A DNA stretch of 64,000 bases from Geodermatophilus sabuli (GTDB lineage Bacteria; Actinomycetota; Actinomycetes; Mycobacteriales; Geodermatophilaceae). Shown here one piece after another: positions 34,841-43,321 of this stretch. The stretch covers positions 62,001 through 126,000 of the forward strand of contig NZ_JAAGWF010000003.1 of NCBI RefSeq assembly GCF_010686765.1. The letters are read 5' to 3'. Positions within the stretch are counted from its first letter, which is position 1. The number at the start of each line of letters is the position of its first letter. Both the position numbers and the translations under genes were made by a program. The notes below the pieces were generated by a model. The model was not told the DNA's origin and did no database searches. It saw only the letters and a program-made list of their open reading frames with translations.

Positions 34841-36007
34841 TCAGACGACGTTCAGTTCGGGGCGGGCCCGTGCACCGGCGAATCGTGCGGCATCGAGGCC
34901 GGAGACGTCGACGAAGGGTTCCTCACCGAGGTACAGGTCGCGCACCACCTCCCCGACGGCGGGTCCCATGAGGAAGCCGTGCCCCGAGAAACCGGTGGCG
35001 TACAGGAAGCCCGCCACGGCGTCCGCGCGGCCGATCAGCGCGTTGTGGTCGGGCGTCATCTCGTACAGCCCGGCCCATCCGCCGGCGATGCCCACCTCGG
35101 ACAGGGCGGGGACGCGCCGGTCGATGGCCGCCCCCAGCCGCGGCAGCCAGGCGTCGGACTGGCCGAGGGCGAAGCCGGGCTCCTCGTCGGGGTCGGACAT
35201 CCCCAGCAGCACGCCCTCCCCATCGCCGTGGAAGTAGAAGGAGCTGTCGAAGTCGATGGTGAACGGGGTGGCCGGATCCAGCCCGGGAACCGGCTCGGTG
35301 ACCAGGACCTGCCGCCGCAGGGGGGTGACCGGCAGGTCGACGCCGGCCCACGCCCCGACCTCGGCCGACCAGGCCCCGGCGGCGCACACGACGGTGTCGG
35401 TCGCGATCGTCCCGCCCGCGGTCCGCACGGCCACGATCCGCCCGTCCCGGACGTCGATCCCGGTGGCCGCGCAGTGCGGCAGCAGCGTCGCCCCCGCCCG
35501 ACGTGCCGCCGTCGCGTAGCCGAGCACGACGGCCTCCGGCGTGCAGTGGCCGTCGGTCGGCGACCAGGCCGCGGCCAGCAGCCCGTCCGGGGCGACCAGC
35601 GGGGACAGCCGCCGGGCCTCGGGGACGTCGATCACCCGGCTCGGGACGCCGAGGTCGTTCTGCAGGGCGACGGCGGCCTCGAACGCGGCCACGGCCTCCG
35701 GCGTGCCGAGCAGGAACAGGTAGCCCACCTCGTGCAGGTCGATCTCCTGGCCGAAGCGCGGGCCGAAGTCGCGGAAGGTCTCCAGGCTCCGGGCGCCGAG
35801 GGCGACGTTGACCGGGTCGGAGAACTGCGCGCGGACGCCGCCGGCCGCCCTGCAGGTCGAGCCGGAGCCGAGGGCGCCCCGGTCCAGGAGGACGACGTCC
35901 CGGACCCCACTGGCGGCCAGGGAGTACGCCGTGCTGAGCCCGATCACGCCGCCGCCGATGACGACGACCGAGGCGGCCGCCGGCGGACGGCGTCCGGCAG
36001 CGGTCAC
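34841..36007 (-). CDS. FAD-dependent amine oxidoreductase (AmaA / pipecolate oxidase-like)
   Basis: The 388-residue protein has the dinucleotide motif VVVIGGGVIGLSTAY at 15-29 and the DAO-fold ending LYEMTPDHNALIGRADAVAGFLYATGFSGHGFLMGPAVGE, typical of the sarcosine oxidase/DadA group. Next to an AmaB-type dehydrogenase the best guess is oxidation of L-pipecolate (or lysine) to piperideine carboxylate. Sarcosine- or D-amino-acid-type activity is an alternative. The GTG start follows an AAGGGGG ribosome site. Confidence 0.82.
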   Translation of the reverse strand: MTAAGRRPPAAASVVVIGGGVIGLSTAYSLAASGVRDVVLLDRGALGSGSTCRAAGGVRAQFSDPVNVALGARSLETFRDFGPRFGQEIDLHEVGYLFLLGTPEAVAAFEAAVALQNDLGVPSRVIDVPEARRLSPLVAPDGLLAAAWSPTDGHCTPEAVVLGYATAARRAGATLLPHCAATGIDVRDGRIVAVRTAGGTIATDTVVCAAGAWSAEVGAWAGVDLPVTPLRRQVLVTEPVPGLDPATPFTIDFDSSFYFHGDGEGVLLGMSDPDEEPGFALGQSDAWLPRLGAAIDRRVPALSEVGIAGGWAGLYEMTPDHNALIGRADAVAGFLYATGFSGHGFLMGPAVGEVVRDLYLGEEPFVDVSGLDAARFAGARARPELNVV

Positions 36008-36056
36008 GAGCCCCCTTCCCTCGGGTGGCGGGCCGCAGGACGCCGCAACTCCGTGG

Positions 36057-37493
36057 TCACCGGACGACGGGACCGACCGCGTCCCCGGCGACCGGCTCGA
36101 CGGACACGCCCCCGGGGATGCCCAGTGCCGCGGCGGCGCGGGCCAGGGACTCCGCCCGCTGCTCGGCGTACAGCTGCTCCGGGATCCGCACCGGGCGGCC
36201 GATCGCGCCGGCCAGCCAGTCGGCGTCACGGGGCGCGCCACCCTGTCCGGCGTCCATCTCACCGCGGCCGCTGAGGTTGGAGGCGAAGATCCCCGCCGCG
36301 GAGCGCGGGAGGAAGTCCTCGTAGACGATCGGCTCCGCGACCAGCCAGCCGCCGTCGAGCAGGCCGGCCAGGTCGCGCGGCGGCTCGGTGCCGTCGGGCC
36401 GGCGCTCGGCCGGGCGGAAGGTGCAGAAGGTGAGGTCCCGCCGCACCAGCTCGGCCTCGGTGTCGGGCAGCCCGGCGGCCCACACCTCCGCGCCGACGTC
36501 CTGCCGCGGGCGGCCGGGCGTCTCGGCCAGGCGCCGGTCCACCTCGGCGACGAGGTCGTCGTACAGCTCCCGTCCGCGGGGCGTCAGGGCGATGCCGCGC
36601 GCCTCCACCTCGCCGAAGCGGACCCGCAGCTCCCCCTGCGCGATGGTGCCGTCGGCCTCGCGGAACCGGCGGGGCTCGGCCAGCGCCCGGAAGGAGGTCT
36701 GCCGCAGCAGGACGTCGGGGCCCTGCCACCGCGGCGGGCCCTGGATCTCGTCGATCATCTGGACGCCCAGCGACTGCATGCTGGCGTAGAGGTCGTCGAT
36801 GTCCAGCACCCGCGGCGTCAGGTGGTTGACGTGCGTGGTGGTGACGCCGCCGATGTCGGCCGCGACGCCGGAGACGCGCTCGAGCTCGGTGTACCAGCCA
36901 CGGTCGACCGGGTCGGCGGACAGCGCGAAGGCCCCGGTGGCGAGGTCCAGGAAGCGGGCGGCGTCCGCCTCGCCGAGCTCGCCCTCGGCCTCCGCCCGGT
37001 CGGCGAGGTCGAGCAGCTCGCCGGGGAAGAGCGTCCGGGCGGCGAGGAACCGGCTCAGTCGCCGCTCCAGGTCCTCGTCGAAGAACCGCCGGTCCTGCGG
37101 CACCAGCATCGAGGTGAACACCCGGAACGGGTTGCGGGCGAGCTCGGTGCGGTCCACCGGCCGGAACGCGGTCGACACCACGGGGACCGGCTGCGGATCG
37201 GCGTCGCGCAGGTCGTAGAAGCCGGTGGGGTGCATGCCCAGCGCGGCGAAGACGCGGGCCACCTGGCTGAGCTCCTGCGGCGTCCCCACCCGGATGGCCC
37301 CGTGCCGTTCGGCGGTGACCCGGTCGATGGAGCCCAGCCGCTCGGCCGCCGCGCCGTCGCGCTCCATCACCCGCCGGTTCACCTGGGCGGACACGTCGAC
37401 GAGGGTGGTGTAGGCGGGCACCTCGCGGCCGTAGAGCTCGGAGAGCCGCCGGGCGAAACGCGCGCGCAGCTCGGTGGTGACGACGGTGCTCAT
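36057..37493 (-). CDS. hglS: 2-oxoadipate dioxygenase/decarboxylase (DUF1338, YdcJ/HglS family)
   Basis: The 478-residue protein matches YdcJ/HglS, which converts 2-oxoadipate to D-2-hydroxyglutarate with Fe(II) and O2. Family metal and substrate residues are visible: His64 and Arg68 in ERHGAIRVGT, a histidine in THVNHLTPR (221-228) and Glu288 in AQGELRVRF, with spacing close to that I recall for the characterised enzyme. Other family features are ALGMHPTGFYDLRDA and QFLxR-like DVLLRQTSFRAL. It lies directly upstream of the AmaA/AmaB-like genes, which would supply aminoadipate; a transaminase is not seen beside it. Confidence 0.88.
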   Translation of the reverse strand: MSTVVTTELRARFARRLSELYGREVPAYTTLVDVSAQVNRRVMERDGAAAERLGSIDRVTAERHGAIRVGTPQELSQVARVFAALGMHPTGFYDLRDADPQPVPVVSTAFRPVDRTELARNPFRVFTSMLVPQDRRFFDEDLERRLSRFLAARTLFPGELLDLADRAEAEGELGEADAARFLDLATGAFALSADPVDRGWYTELERVSGVAADIGGVTTTHVNHLTPRVLDIDDLYASMQSLGVQMIDEIQGPPRWQGPDVLLRQTSFRALAEPRRFREADGTIAQGELRVRFGEVEARGIALTPRGRELYDDLVAEVDRRLAETPGRPRQDVGAEVWAAGLPDTEAELVRRDLTFCTFRPAERRPDGTEPPRDLAGLLDGGWLVAEPIVYEDFLPRSAAGIFASNLSGRGEMDAGQGGAPRDADWLAGAIGRPVRIPEQLYAEQRAESLARAAAALGIPGGVSVEPVAGDAVGPVVR

Positions 37494-37541
37494 GGCAGTG
37501 CCTCCGGGGGACGTGGTGACGGCGGCGCGGATGGGCCGGGC

Positions 37542-38411
37542 TCAGCCGTAGTCGTCGTAGAAGCCGCTGCCGCTCTTGCGGCCCAGCCGGCCCTGGTCGA
37601 TGTGCTCGCGCAGGAGCCGTCGGGGCCCCTCCGGGATCCCCTCGCGCACGGCGGCGTAGTGCTCCTCGATCGCCAGCACGACGTCGAGCCCCACGACGTC
37701 CATCAGCCGGAAGGGCGGCGTCCCGGGCCGGGTGAACAGCTGCCACATCAGGTCGACGTCCTCGGGGGCGGCCACGCCCTCCTCGACCACCATCAGGCAC
37801 TCGCGCTTGATGGCCGCCCAGATGCGGTTGAAGATGAAACCGTCGCTCTCCCGGCGCACCCGGAACGGCACCAGTCCGTACCGGGGCAGCCACGCCATCA
37901 GCGCGTCGACCACGGCCGGGTCGGTCCGCCCGCAGGACATGAGCTCGACGGCGTTGTGCTCCGGCGGCGACTGGAAGTGCGTGTTGAGCACCCGCTCCGG
38001 GCGCGTGACCTCGCCGATCACCTGGCTGGTCGGGATGGACGACGAGTTGCTGGCGAGGACGGCGTCGGGCTCGGCCAGCCGGTCCAGCCGGCCGAAGACC
38101 GCGGTCTTCACGTCCAGCCGCTCGGGCACGGCCTCGACGACCAGCCAGGCGCCGGCCAGGGCCTCCTCCAGCTCGGCGACCGCGGCGACCGTGCCGCGGC
38201 CCGTGCTGTCCATGCCCATGGCCCGGTGGACGTCCTCGATCGCGGCCACCGCGTGCTCGCGGGCGGACTCGCGCTGCTCGGCGGAGGTGTCGGTGATGCG
38301 CACGTCCGTGCCGCCGGCCGCCAGGACCGCGGCGATGCGGCGGCCCAGGGTGCCGGCGCCGACGACGGCCACCGGCCGCCGGTCCACGTCCTCGGGAAGT
38401 ACGTAGCCCAT
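37542..38411 (-). CDS. 3-hydroxyacyl-CoA dehydrogenase family protein
   Basis: The 289-residue NAD enzyme has a Rossmann start VAVVGAGTLGRRIAAVLAAGG (residues about 14-34), the family segment LASNSSSIPTSQVIGEVTRPERVLNTHFQSPPEHNAVELM and a helical C-terminal domain ending GRKSGSGFYDDYG. It is single-domain, like FadB2/PaaH or carnitine dehydrogenase relatives, oxidising a 3-hydroxyacyl substrate. GGAGGA lies five bases before the ATG. Placed between the HglS gene and a flavin monooxygenase, it could serve either pathway. Confidence 0.85.
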   Translation of the reverse strand: MGYVLPEDVDRRPVAVVGAGTLGRRIAAVLAAGGTDVRITDTSAEQRESAREHAVAAIEDVHRAMGMDSTGRGTVAAVAELEEALAGAWLVVEAVPERLDVKTAVFGRLDRLAEPDAVLASNSSSIPTSQVIGEVTRPERVLNTHFQSPPEHNAVELMSCGRTDPAVVDALMAWLPRYGLVPFRVRRESDGFIFNRIWAAIKRECLMVVEEGVAAPEDVDLMWQLFTRPGTPPFRLMDVVGLDVVLAIEEHYAAVREGIPEGPRRLLREHIDQGRLGRKSGSGFYDDYG

Positions 38412-38485
38412 CGCGGTCCTCCTCGTGGTGGTCGACCCCAGGGTCGCAGGGTGCCGTCGCCGCCGTGCCGGCGGATCGGGCCCGG

Positions 38486-40069
38486 TCAGGCGGTGGCGCG
38501 TCCGACGACGGTGGCGATCACCCGGTCGGGGTCGTCGACGGCGTCCCCGGCCCAGGCGACGAACTGGTCGGGTCGGACCAGCACCAGGTCGGCTCCGTAG
38601 GCGTCCCGGACGTCGGCGCCGACGTCGACGGCCCGGACGGGGACCGAGGCGCGCTCGGCCGCCGCGAGCAGCTCGTCGCCGGCACCCCCGGCGCGGAGCA
38701 GGACGAAGCCGCCCCCGGTGAGCTGGTCGAAGAGGTCCGCGCCGGTGCCCTCGGGCTGGCTCGCCAGGTGGTGCCCCGGGCGGGCCCGCGTCTCGTGCCG
38801 GCCCCGGGCGCTGGGGGTCCCCCCGCCGCCGCCGGCGACCACCGGGGACCCCTCGTAGTTCGGCTCGAAGGCGTCGACCTCGTCGACGGCGGCCTGGGCC
38901 CGCGCCGCCCACGCGGCCTCGAACGCCGCTTGGTCGGTGTCCGGGTCGTGGGTCGCGAGGAACTCCCGGTCGACCTCGATGGACCGCGCGATGAAGTCGT
39001 CCCGGGTCGAGGCGAAGACCGGGCGCCGCTCCGCGTCGTAGGAGTCCAGCAGGTGCGGCCCGGCCCAGCCCTCCAGCGTGGCGGCGAGCTTCCAGGCGAG
39101 GTTGGCGGCGTCCTCGAACCCGGTGTTGATCCCGTAGCCGCCGTAGGGCGGGTGGCTGTGCGCGGCGTCGCCGGCGATGAGGACGCGGCCCTGCCGGTAG
39201 CGGTCGGCGAGGGCGAACCGCATGTCCCAGTGGCCGACGTGCTGGATCTCGGCGTCGACGTGCGCCCCGATCGCGCGCTCGAGCAGCGGCTCGAAGTCGG
39301 TGGAGCCGGGGTCGAGCTCCCGCTCCACCGGCGCGTGGAAGAACCAGGTCTCCCGGGCGTCGACGCGGCCGAGGAACTGCCAGTAGCCCTCCAGGTCCGG
39401 GTGCAGGACGTTGACGAACGACATCCCCGGGAAGCGCTCGAGCAGGCCGTCGAGCTGCTGGGAGCGGAAGACCAGCAGGACCATCAGCTGCTCGTGGTCG
39501 GTCCCCTCCTGGGTGATCCCGGCGGCCTCGCGCACCATCGAGCGGCTGCCGTCGCAGCCCACCACGTACTCGGCGTCGATCTCCAGCACGTCGCCCGACC
39601 CGTCGCGGGCCGTGACCAGGACCCGGTCACCACGCTGGGTGACCTGCTCGGCCCGCCAGCCGTCGTGCAGCGAGACCGTCGGCAGCTCGGCGACGCGGCC
39701 GCGCAGTGCCCGCTCGGTGGCGTACTGCGGCAGGCGCTCGTTGTCCGCCGCGTAGAACCGGCGCACCGAGCTGCGGCGCAGCCACTCGTAGTCGTACCCG
39801 CTCAGCAGCGAGCCGTAGGCGGTCATCCCGCGGCCCTGCGCCGCGGAGATGGTCCGCCCCGCCCGGACGCGGTCCTCGACGCCCCAGGCGCGCATGTGCT
39901 CCATCGTCCGCTGGGTCAGGTTCTGCCCCTTGGGCACCGGCTGCGGTCCGGGACGGCGCTCCACCACGGCGCACTCGATCCCGCGCTGCCCGAGCGCGAT
40001 GGCCAGCCCCGTCCCGACCGGCCCTCCTCCGACGACGGCGACCCGGGTCGCGATCGTCCGGGTGGTCAT
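38486..40069 (-). CDS. FAD-dependent aromatic-type monooxygenase (PF01494 family)
   Basis: The 527-residue protein has GGGPVGTGLAIALGQRG at the FAD dinucleotide site, GCDGSRSMVR (171-180) and GDAAHSHPPYGGYGINTGFEDAANLAWKL (from 300), the three flavin hydroxylase motifs, then a C-terminal thioredoxin-like segment ending LVLVRPDQFVAW. It resembles TfdB/PheA/MhpA-type hydroxylases of phenolic substrates. The frame extends far upstream, but the ATG preceded by GAGGTGG begins right at the fold. It probably works with the decarboxylase-like amidohydrolase upstream. Confidence 0.87.
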   Translation of the reverse strand: MTTRTIATRVAVVGGGPVGTGLAIALGQRGIECAVVERRPGPQPVPKGQNLTQRTMEHMRAWGVEDRVRAGRTISAAQGRGMTAYGSLLSGYDYEWLRRSSVRRFYAADNERLPQYATERALRGRVAELPTVSLHDGWRAEQVTQRGDRVLVTARDGSGDVLEIDAEYVVGCDGSRSMVREAAGITQEGTDHEQLMVLLVFRSQQLDGLLERFPGMSFVNVLHPDLEGYWQFLGRVDARETWFFHAPVERELDPGSTDFEPLLERAIGAHVDAEIQHVGHWDMRFALADRYRQGRVLIAGDAAHSHPPYGGYGINTGFEDAANLAWKLAATLEGWAGPHLLDSYDAERRPVFASTRDDFIARSIEVDREFLATHDPDTDQAAFEAAWAARAQAAVDEVDAFEPNYEGSPVVAGGGGGTPSARGRHETRARPGHHLASQPEGTGADLFDQLTGGGFVLLRAGGAGDELLAAAERASVPVRAVDVGADVRDAYGADLVLVRPDQFVAWAGDAVDDPDRVIATVVGRATA

Positions 40070-40287
40070 CGGGCCACCTCGCCGGCGGAGCGCCGTCCGT
40101 GGTGGCCGCCGGGGGTTCCGGCGCCCCTGCTGATGGTCTGCGCGGGAGAGCGCCGATCGGTGACGGTCACGCCACGTCCTTTCCTGAGTCCGGATCGTCG
40201 ATGGGGCGGTGGCCGGGACCACCGCCGACGCCGGCCCCCGGTCGCGCCGCGGCCGTGGTCGGCGGCTGGCGACCGGGGGCCGGCGGG

Positions 40288-41352
40288 TCAGGAGGTGCCC
40301 AGGCCGAAGACCCGCTCGGCGTTGGTCTGGAACAGCATCTTCCTGGTGTCCGCGTCGACGTCGAGCTGGTCGTGGGTGCGGACCTCGTCGATCTCGTACT
40401 CGTACGGGTAGTCCATCGCGTACATGACCCGGTCGGCCCCGAGGACCTGCTGGCAGAAGCGGATGGCCGGCTCCCAGGCCATGCCGCTGGTGGTGATGTA
40501 GACGTTCTCCCGCATGTAGTCGCTGATCTTCCGCTCGATCGGCTTCATCGACTCGTACCGCTGGGCACCCACGGTCGCGGCGTGCATGTGGTCGAGCCGG
40601 AACAGCCAGAACGGGATGGCCTCCCCCGCGTGACCGACGACGATCCGCAGCCGCGGGAACCGGTCGAACACGCCGGCGGTGATGATCCGCAGCAGGTGCA
40701 GGCCGGTCTCGACGCCGAACCCGTAGATCGCGCCGTCCAGCCCGGCCTCCTGGAACGGCTCGATCATGTTCTTCGGCAGTCCGGCCGGGTGGATGTAGAT
40801 CGGGACGTCGAGGTCCTCGGCCGCCTCGAAGATCGGCCAGAACTCCGGGTCGGAGAGGTAGCGGCCCTGGGTGTGGGAGTTGATCACCCCGCCGTGCAGG
40901 CCCAGCTCGGTCACGCCGCGACGCAGTTCCTCGGCCGCGGCCGCCGGGTCCTGCGGGGCGACCGCGGCCAGGCCGGAGAACCGGTCGGGGTGCCGCCGGC
41001 AGGCGTCGGCGAGCTCGTCGTTGGTCGACCTCGCCAGCGCCACCCCCTCGGCCCGGTCCAGCCACTGCACACCGGGCGAGGTCAGGAGCAGCAGCTGCCG
41101 GTCGATCCCGGTCGCGTCCATGTCGGCGAGCCGCTCCTCACCGAGGTCGATCAGCCGTCGCTTGATGTTGCGCGGACGCTCGGCCTGGCTGGTCGTGTAG
41201 AAGCCGGCCAGTCCGGCGAAGCCGGGGTCGACGTCGGGGCCCTCCATGGCGCGCGCCCAGGCGTCGAGCAGGTCCCGGGTCGCGAAGGCCTCCTCGGTCG
41301 CGATGCGCAGGTAGCCCTGGGCGCCACCGGTACGGGGGGTGTCGTCGGTCAT
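40288..41352 (-). CDS. Amidohydrolase-family decarboxylase, LigW / gamma-resorcylate decarboxylase-like
   Basis: The 354-residue protein has the ACMSD/LigW-type (beta/alpha)8 pattern: IATEEAFATRDLL (metal-site Glu near residue 20), YIHPAG with His188, VVGHAGEAIPFWLFRLDHMH (His241) and MDYPYEYE with Asp314. These positions agree with the Mn ligands I remember for 5-carboxyvanillate decarboxylase. Such enzymes remove CO2 non-oxidatively from aromatic acids. The A in EEAF replaces the H of the EEH motif in many gamma-resorcylate decarboxylases. GAGGAGG precedes the ATG. The aromatic substrate is inferred. Confidence 0.85.
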   Translation of the reverse strand: MTDDTPRTGGAQGYLRIATEEAFATRDLLDAWARAMEGPDVDPGFAGLAGFYTTSQAERPRNIKRRLIDLGEERLADMDATGIDRQLLLLTSPGVQWLDRAEGVALARSTNDELADACRRHPDRFSGLAAVAPQDPAAAAEELRRGVTELGLHGGVINSHTQGRYLSDPEFWPIFEAAEDLDVPIYIHPAGLPKNMIEPFQEAGLDGAIYGFGVETGLHLLRIITAGVFDRFPRLRIVVGHAGEAIPFWLFRLDHMHAATVGAQRYESMKPIERKISDYMRENVYITTSGMAWEPAIRFCQQVLGADRVMYAMDYPYEYEIDEVRTHDQLDVDADTRKMLFQTNAERVFGLGTS

Positions 41353-41489
41353 GCGGTGCTCCTCCTCGGGAGACGGGCGGGGTCCGGCGGCGGCGACCTC
41401 CTCGAGGTCGACCGTGCGCCTGGGCGCCACCCCTCGACGGGCCGGCCGTGACGCCGGGATCGTGACCGGAGCCACCCGGACGGGAGGAG

Positions 41490-41495
41490 ACCGTA
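41490..41495 (-). promoter_or_regulatory. Possible -10 element TACGGT upstream of the decarboxylase gene
   Basis: The hexamer lies about 140 bp before the ATG, with no clear -35 partner, between the lysE stop and the amidohydrolase start. Confidence 0.25.
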
Positions 41496-41558
41496 TCCGG
41501 CCGTTCCGCCCACGGGCCACTCCCCCTGGACGATTCCGCAGGACCGAACGGTGCCGGG

Positions 41559-42191
41559 TCAGACCGCGCTGATGCCACGGACCACGAGGGACACGGCGAG
41601 GAGGGCCATGACGACGGCGATGACCCCGTCGAGGACCCGCCAGGCCGCGGGGCGGGCGAACACCGGCCGGAGCAGGCGGGCGCCGTACCCGAGACCGGCG
41701 AACCACACGATGCTGCCGAGACCGGCACCGGCGGCGAACTGCCATCGGTGCTCGCCGTAGGTGGAGGCCGTCGACCCCAGCAGCACCACCGTGTCCAGGT
41801 AGACGTGCGGGTTGAGCCAGGTCAGCGCCAGCCCGGTGCCGACGGTGGTCAGGAGCCCGACGCGGGCGCCGGCGGCCTCGGGCAGCAGCGCGGCCGGTCG
41901 CAGCGCCCGGCGCGCGGCCCGCAGGCCATAGGCGAGGAGGAACGCCGCCCCGCCCAGGCACACCGCCGGGATCAGCCAGGGCAGCCTCGAGAGGACCGTC
42001 CCGGCGCCCAGGACACCGGCGATGATCAGCGCCAGGTCCGACAGCGCGCACACCGCCACCACGGCGGCCACGTGCTCCAGGCGGAGCCCCTGCCGCAGGA
42101 CGAAGGCGTTCTGTGCGCCGATGGCGACGATCAGTCCGAGGCCCAGAGCGAGCCCGGACGCGGCGGCGAGCAGCGCGGTGGTGGTCAGCAC
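41559..42191 (-). CDS. lysE: L-lysine (basic amino acid) exporter LysE
   Basis: The 210-residue protein has six hydrophobic segments and the diagnostic IVAIGAQNAFVLRQGL (21-36) and LTWLNPHVYLDTVVLLG of true LysE/ArgO exporters of lysine and arginine. It is divergent from its usual regulator LysG across 72 bp. A TAGCGT lies six bases before the GTG, so the transcript is probably leaderless. Finding it beside a lysine-degradation cluster suggests the cell handles large internal lysine pools. Confidence 0.93.
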   Translation of the reverse strand: MLTTTALLAAASGLALGLGLIVAIGAQNAFVLRQGLRLEHVAAVVAVCALSDLALIIAGVLGAGTVLSRLPWLIPAVCLGGAAFLLAYGLRAARRALRPAALLPEAAGARVGLLTTVGTGLALTWLNPHVYLDTVVLLGSTASTYGEHRWQFAAGAGLGSIVWFAGLGYGARLLRPVFARPAAWRVLDGVIAVVMALLAVSLVVRGISAV

Positions 42192-42197
42192 ACGGTG

Positions 42198-42203
42198 ACG
42201 CTA
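42198..42203 (-). promoter_or_regulatory. -10 element TAGCGT of lysE
   Basis: The hexamer lies 6 nt before the lysE GTG. It is only about 46 bp from the opposing lysG -10 element, so one LysG dimer or tetramer could cover both promoters. Confidence 0.55.
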
Positions 42204-42249
42204 GGAAGCCGGACTGCCGGACGTCCAGCTCATCATCTTGACGCATCAT

Positions 42250-42255
42250 TAGCGT
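42250..42255 (+). promoter_or_regulatory. -10 element TAGCGT of lysG
   Basis: The hexamer ends 8 nt before the lysG ATG. Confidence 0.5.
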
Positions 42256-42263
42256 TGCTGTCC

Positions 42264-43163
42264 ATGGAGCTGGACCTGGCCCAGTTGCGGGCGCTCGATG
42301 CGACGGTCCGGGGCGGCACCCTGGAGGCCGCCGCCCGGGCGCTGCACGTCACTCCCTCGGCGATCAGCCAGCGGCTGCGTGCCCTGGAGGTCGCCACCGG
42401 CCGGATCCTGCTGGTCCGCACCAAGCCCGTGCAGGTCACCGAGTCCGGTCAGGCGCTCCTGGGCCTGGCCCGGCAGATCGACCTGCTCACCGCGGAGGTC
42501 GCCCGCGGGCTCGGCGGCGACACCTCGCCCGAGCGCGCGCCGACGCTGCCCATCGCGGTCAACGCCGACTCGATGGCCACCTGGGTGCTGCCCGCGCTGA
42601 CGCCGCTGGCCGGCGACGTCTGCTTCGACCTGCACCGCGAGGACCAGGAGCACACCAGTGCCCTGTTGCGCGCCGGCACCGTCATGGCGGCGGTGACCGC
42701 GGACGCCGAACCGGTCCCCGGCTGCACCTCCACCCGCCTGGGCGGCATGCGCTACCGGCCGATGGCCGCCCCCGGCTTCGCGCAGCGCTGGTTCCCCGAC
42801 GGTCCCACCGCCCAGGCGCTGGCCCTCGCCCCCGTCGTCGTCTTCGACCGTGAGGACGACCTGCAGCACCGCTTCCTGCAGGAGCGGGCCGGCCGCGACG
42901 TCGATCCACCGGTGCACTACGTCCCCGCCGCGGCGGACCACGTCGCCGCCGTCACCCTGGGCCTGGGCTGGGGCATGGTGCCCGACCAGCAGGCGCGCGC
43001 GCTGAGGACGCGCCTGGTCGTCCTCGACCAGGACGCCGGGCTGGACGTCGTCCTGTACTGGCAGCAGTGGAAGCTGCGCTCCCCCCTGCTCGACCGCGTC
43101 CGCGCGGCCGTCCTCGACGCCGCCGGCCGCGACCTCGACCAGCCCGGCCACGCCGGCCGCTGA
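42264..43163 (+). CDS. lysG: LysR-family regulator LysG/ArgP
   Basis: The 299-residue protein starts MELDLAQLRALDATVRGGTLEAAARALHVTPSAISQRLRALE, the LysG/ArgP form of the LysR winged helix, followed by VLLVRTKP-like and the effector domain (LPIAVNADSMATWVLPAL...YRPMAAPGF). LysG senses lysine, arginine or histidine and activates the divergent lysE. A longer frame that begins inside lysE is rejected because the ATG has its own -10 element and starts the HTH. Confidence 0.93.
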   Translation: MELDLAQLRALDATVRGGTLEAAARALHVTPSAISQRLRALEVATGRILLVRTKPVQVTESGQALLGLARQIDLLTAEVARGLGGDTSPERAPTLPIAVNADSMATWVLPALTPLAGDVCFDLHREDQEHTSALLRAGTVMAAVTADAEPVPGCTSTRLGGMRYRPMAAPGFAQRWFPDGPTAQALALAPVVVFDREDDLQHRFLQERAGRDVDPPVHYVPAAADHVAAVTLGLGWGMVPDQQARALRTRLVVLDQDAGLDVVLYWQQWKLRSPLLDRVRAAVLDAAGRDLDQPGHAGR

Positions 43164-43321
43164 CCGGCGCGCCGGCGGGTGCCACCTGTGCTGCTCACCT
43201 CGGCCCCCCGGGCCGGCCCGGCCGCCGGTGTCACGGTGCTGTCGTGCCCGAGGAGCGGCTCCGGTCGTCGGAGCAGCGAGGTCAGCGCTCCGAGCACGCG
43301 ACCGCGGGGGGCGCGGACGCC

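Noticed and set aside
36008-36262. N-terminal extension of the FAD oxidase into the HglS-like gene
   Set aside because: The extension is low complexity and overlaps the neighbouring gene; the GTG at 36007 has a ribosome site and begins the Rossmann fold.
35808-38600. 930-codon frame opposite the lysine-degradation genes
   Set aside because: Antisense to several well-supported genes and compositionally typical of a GC-rich shadow.
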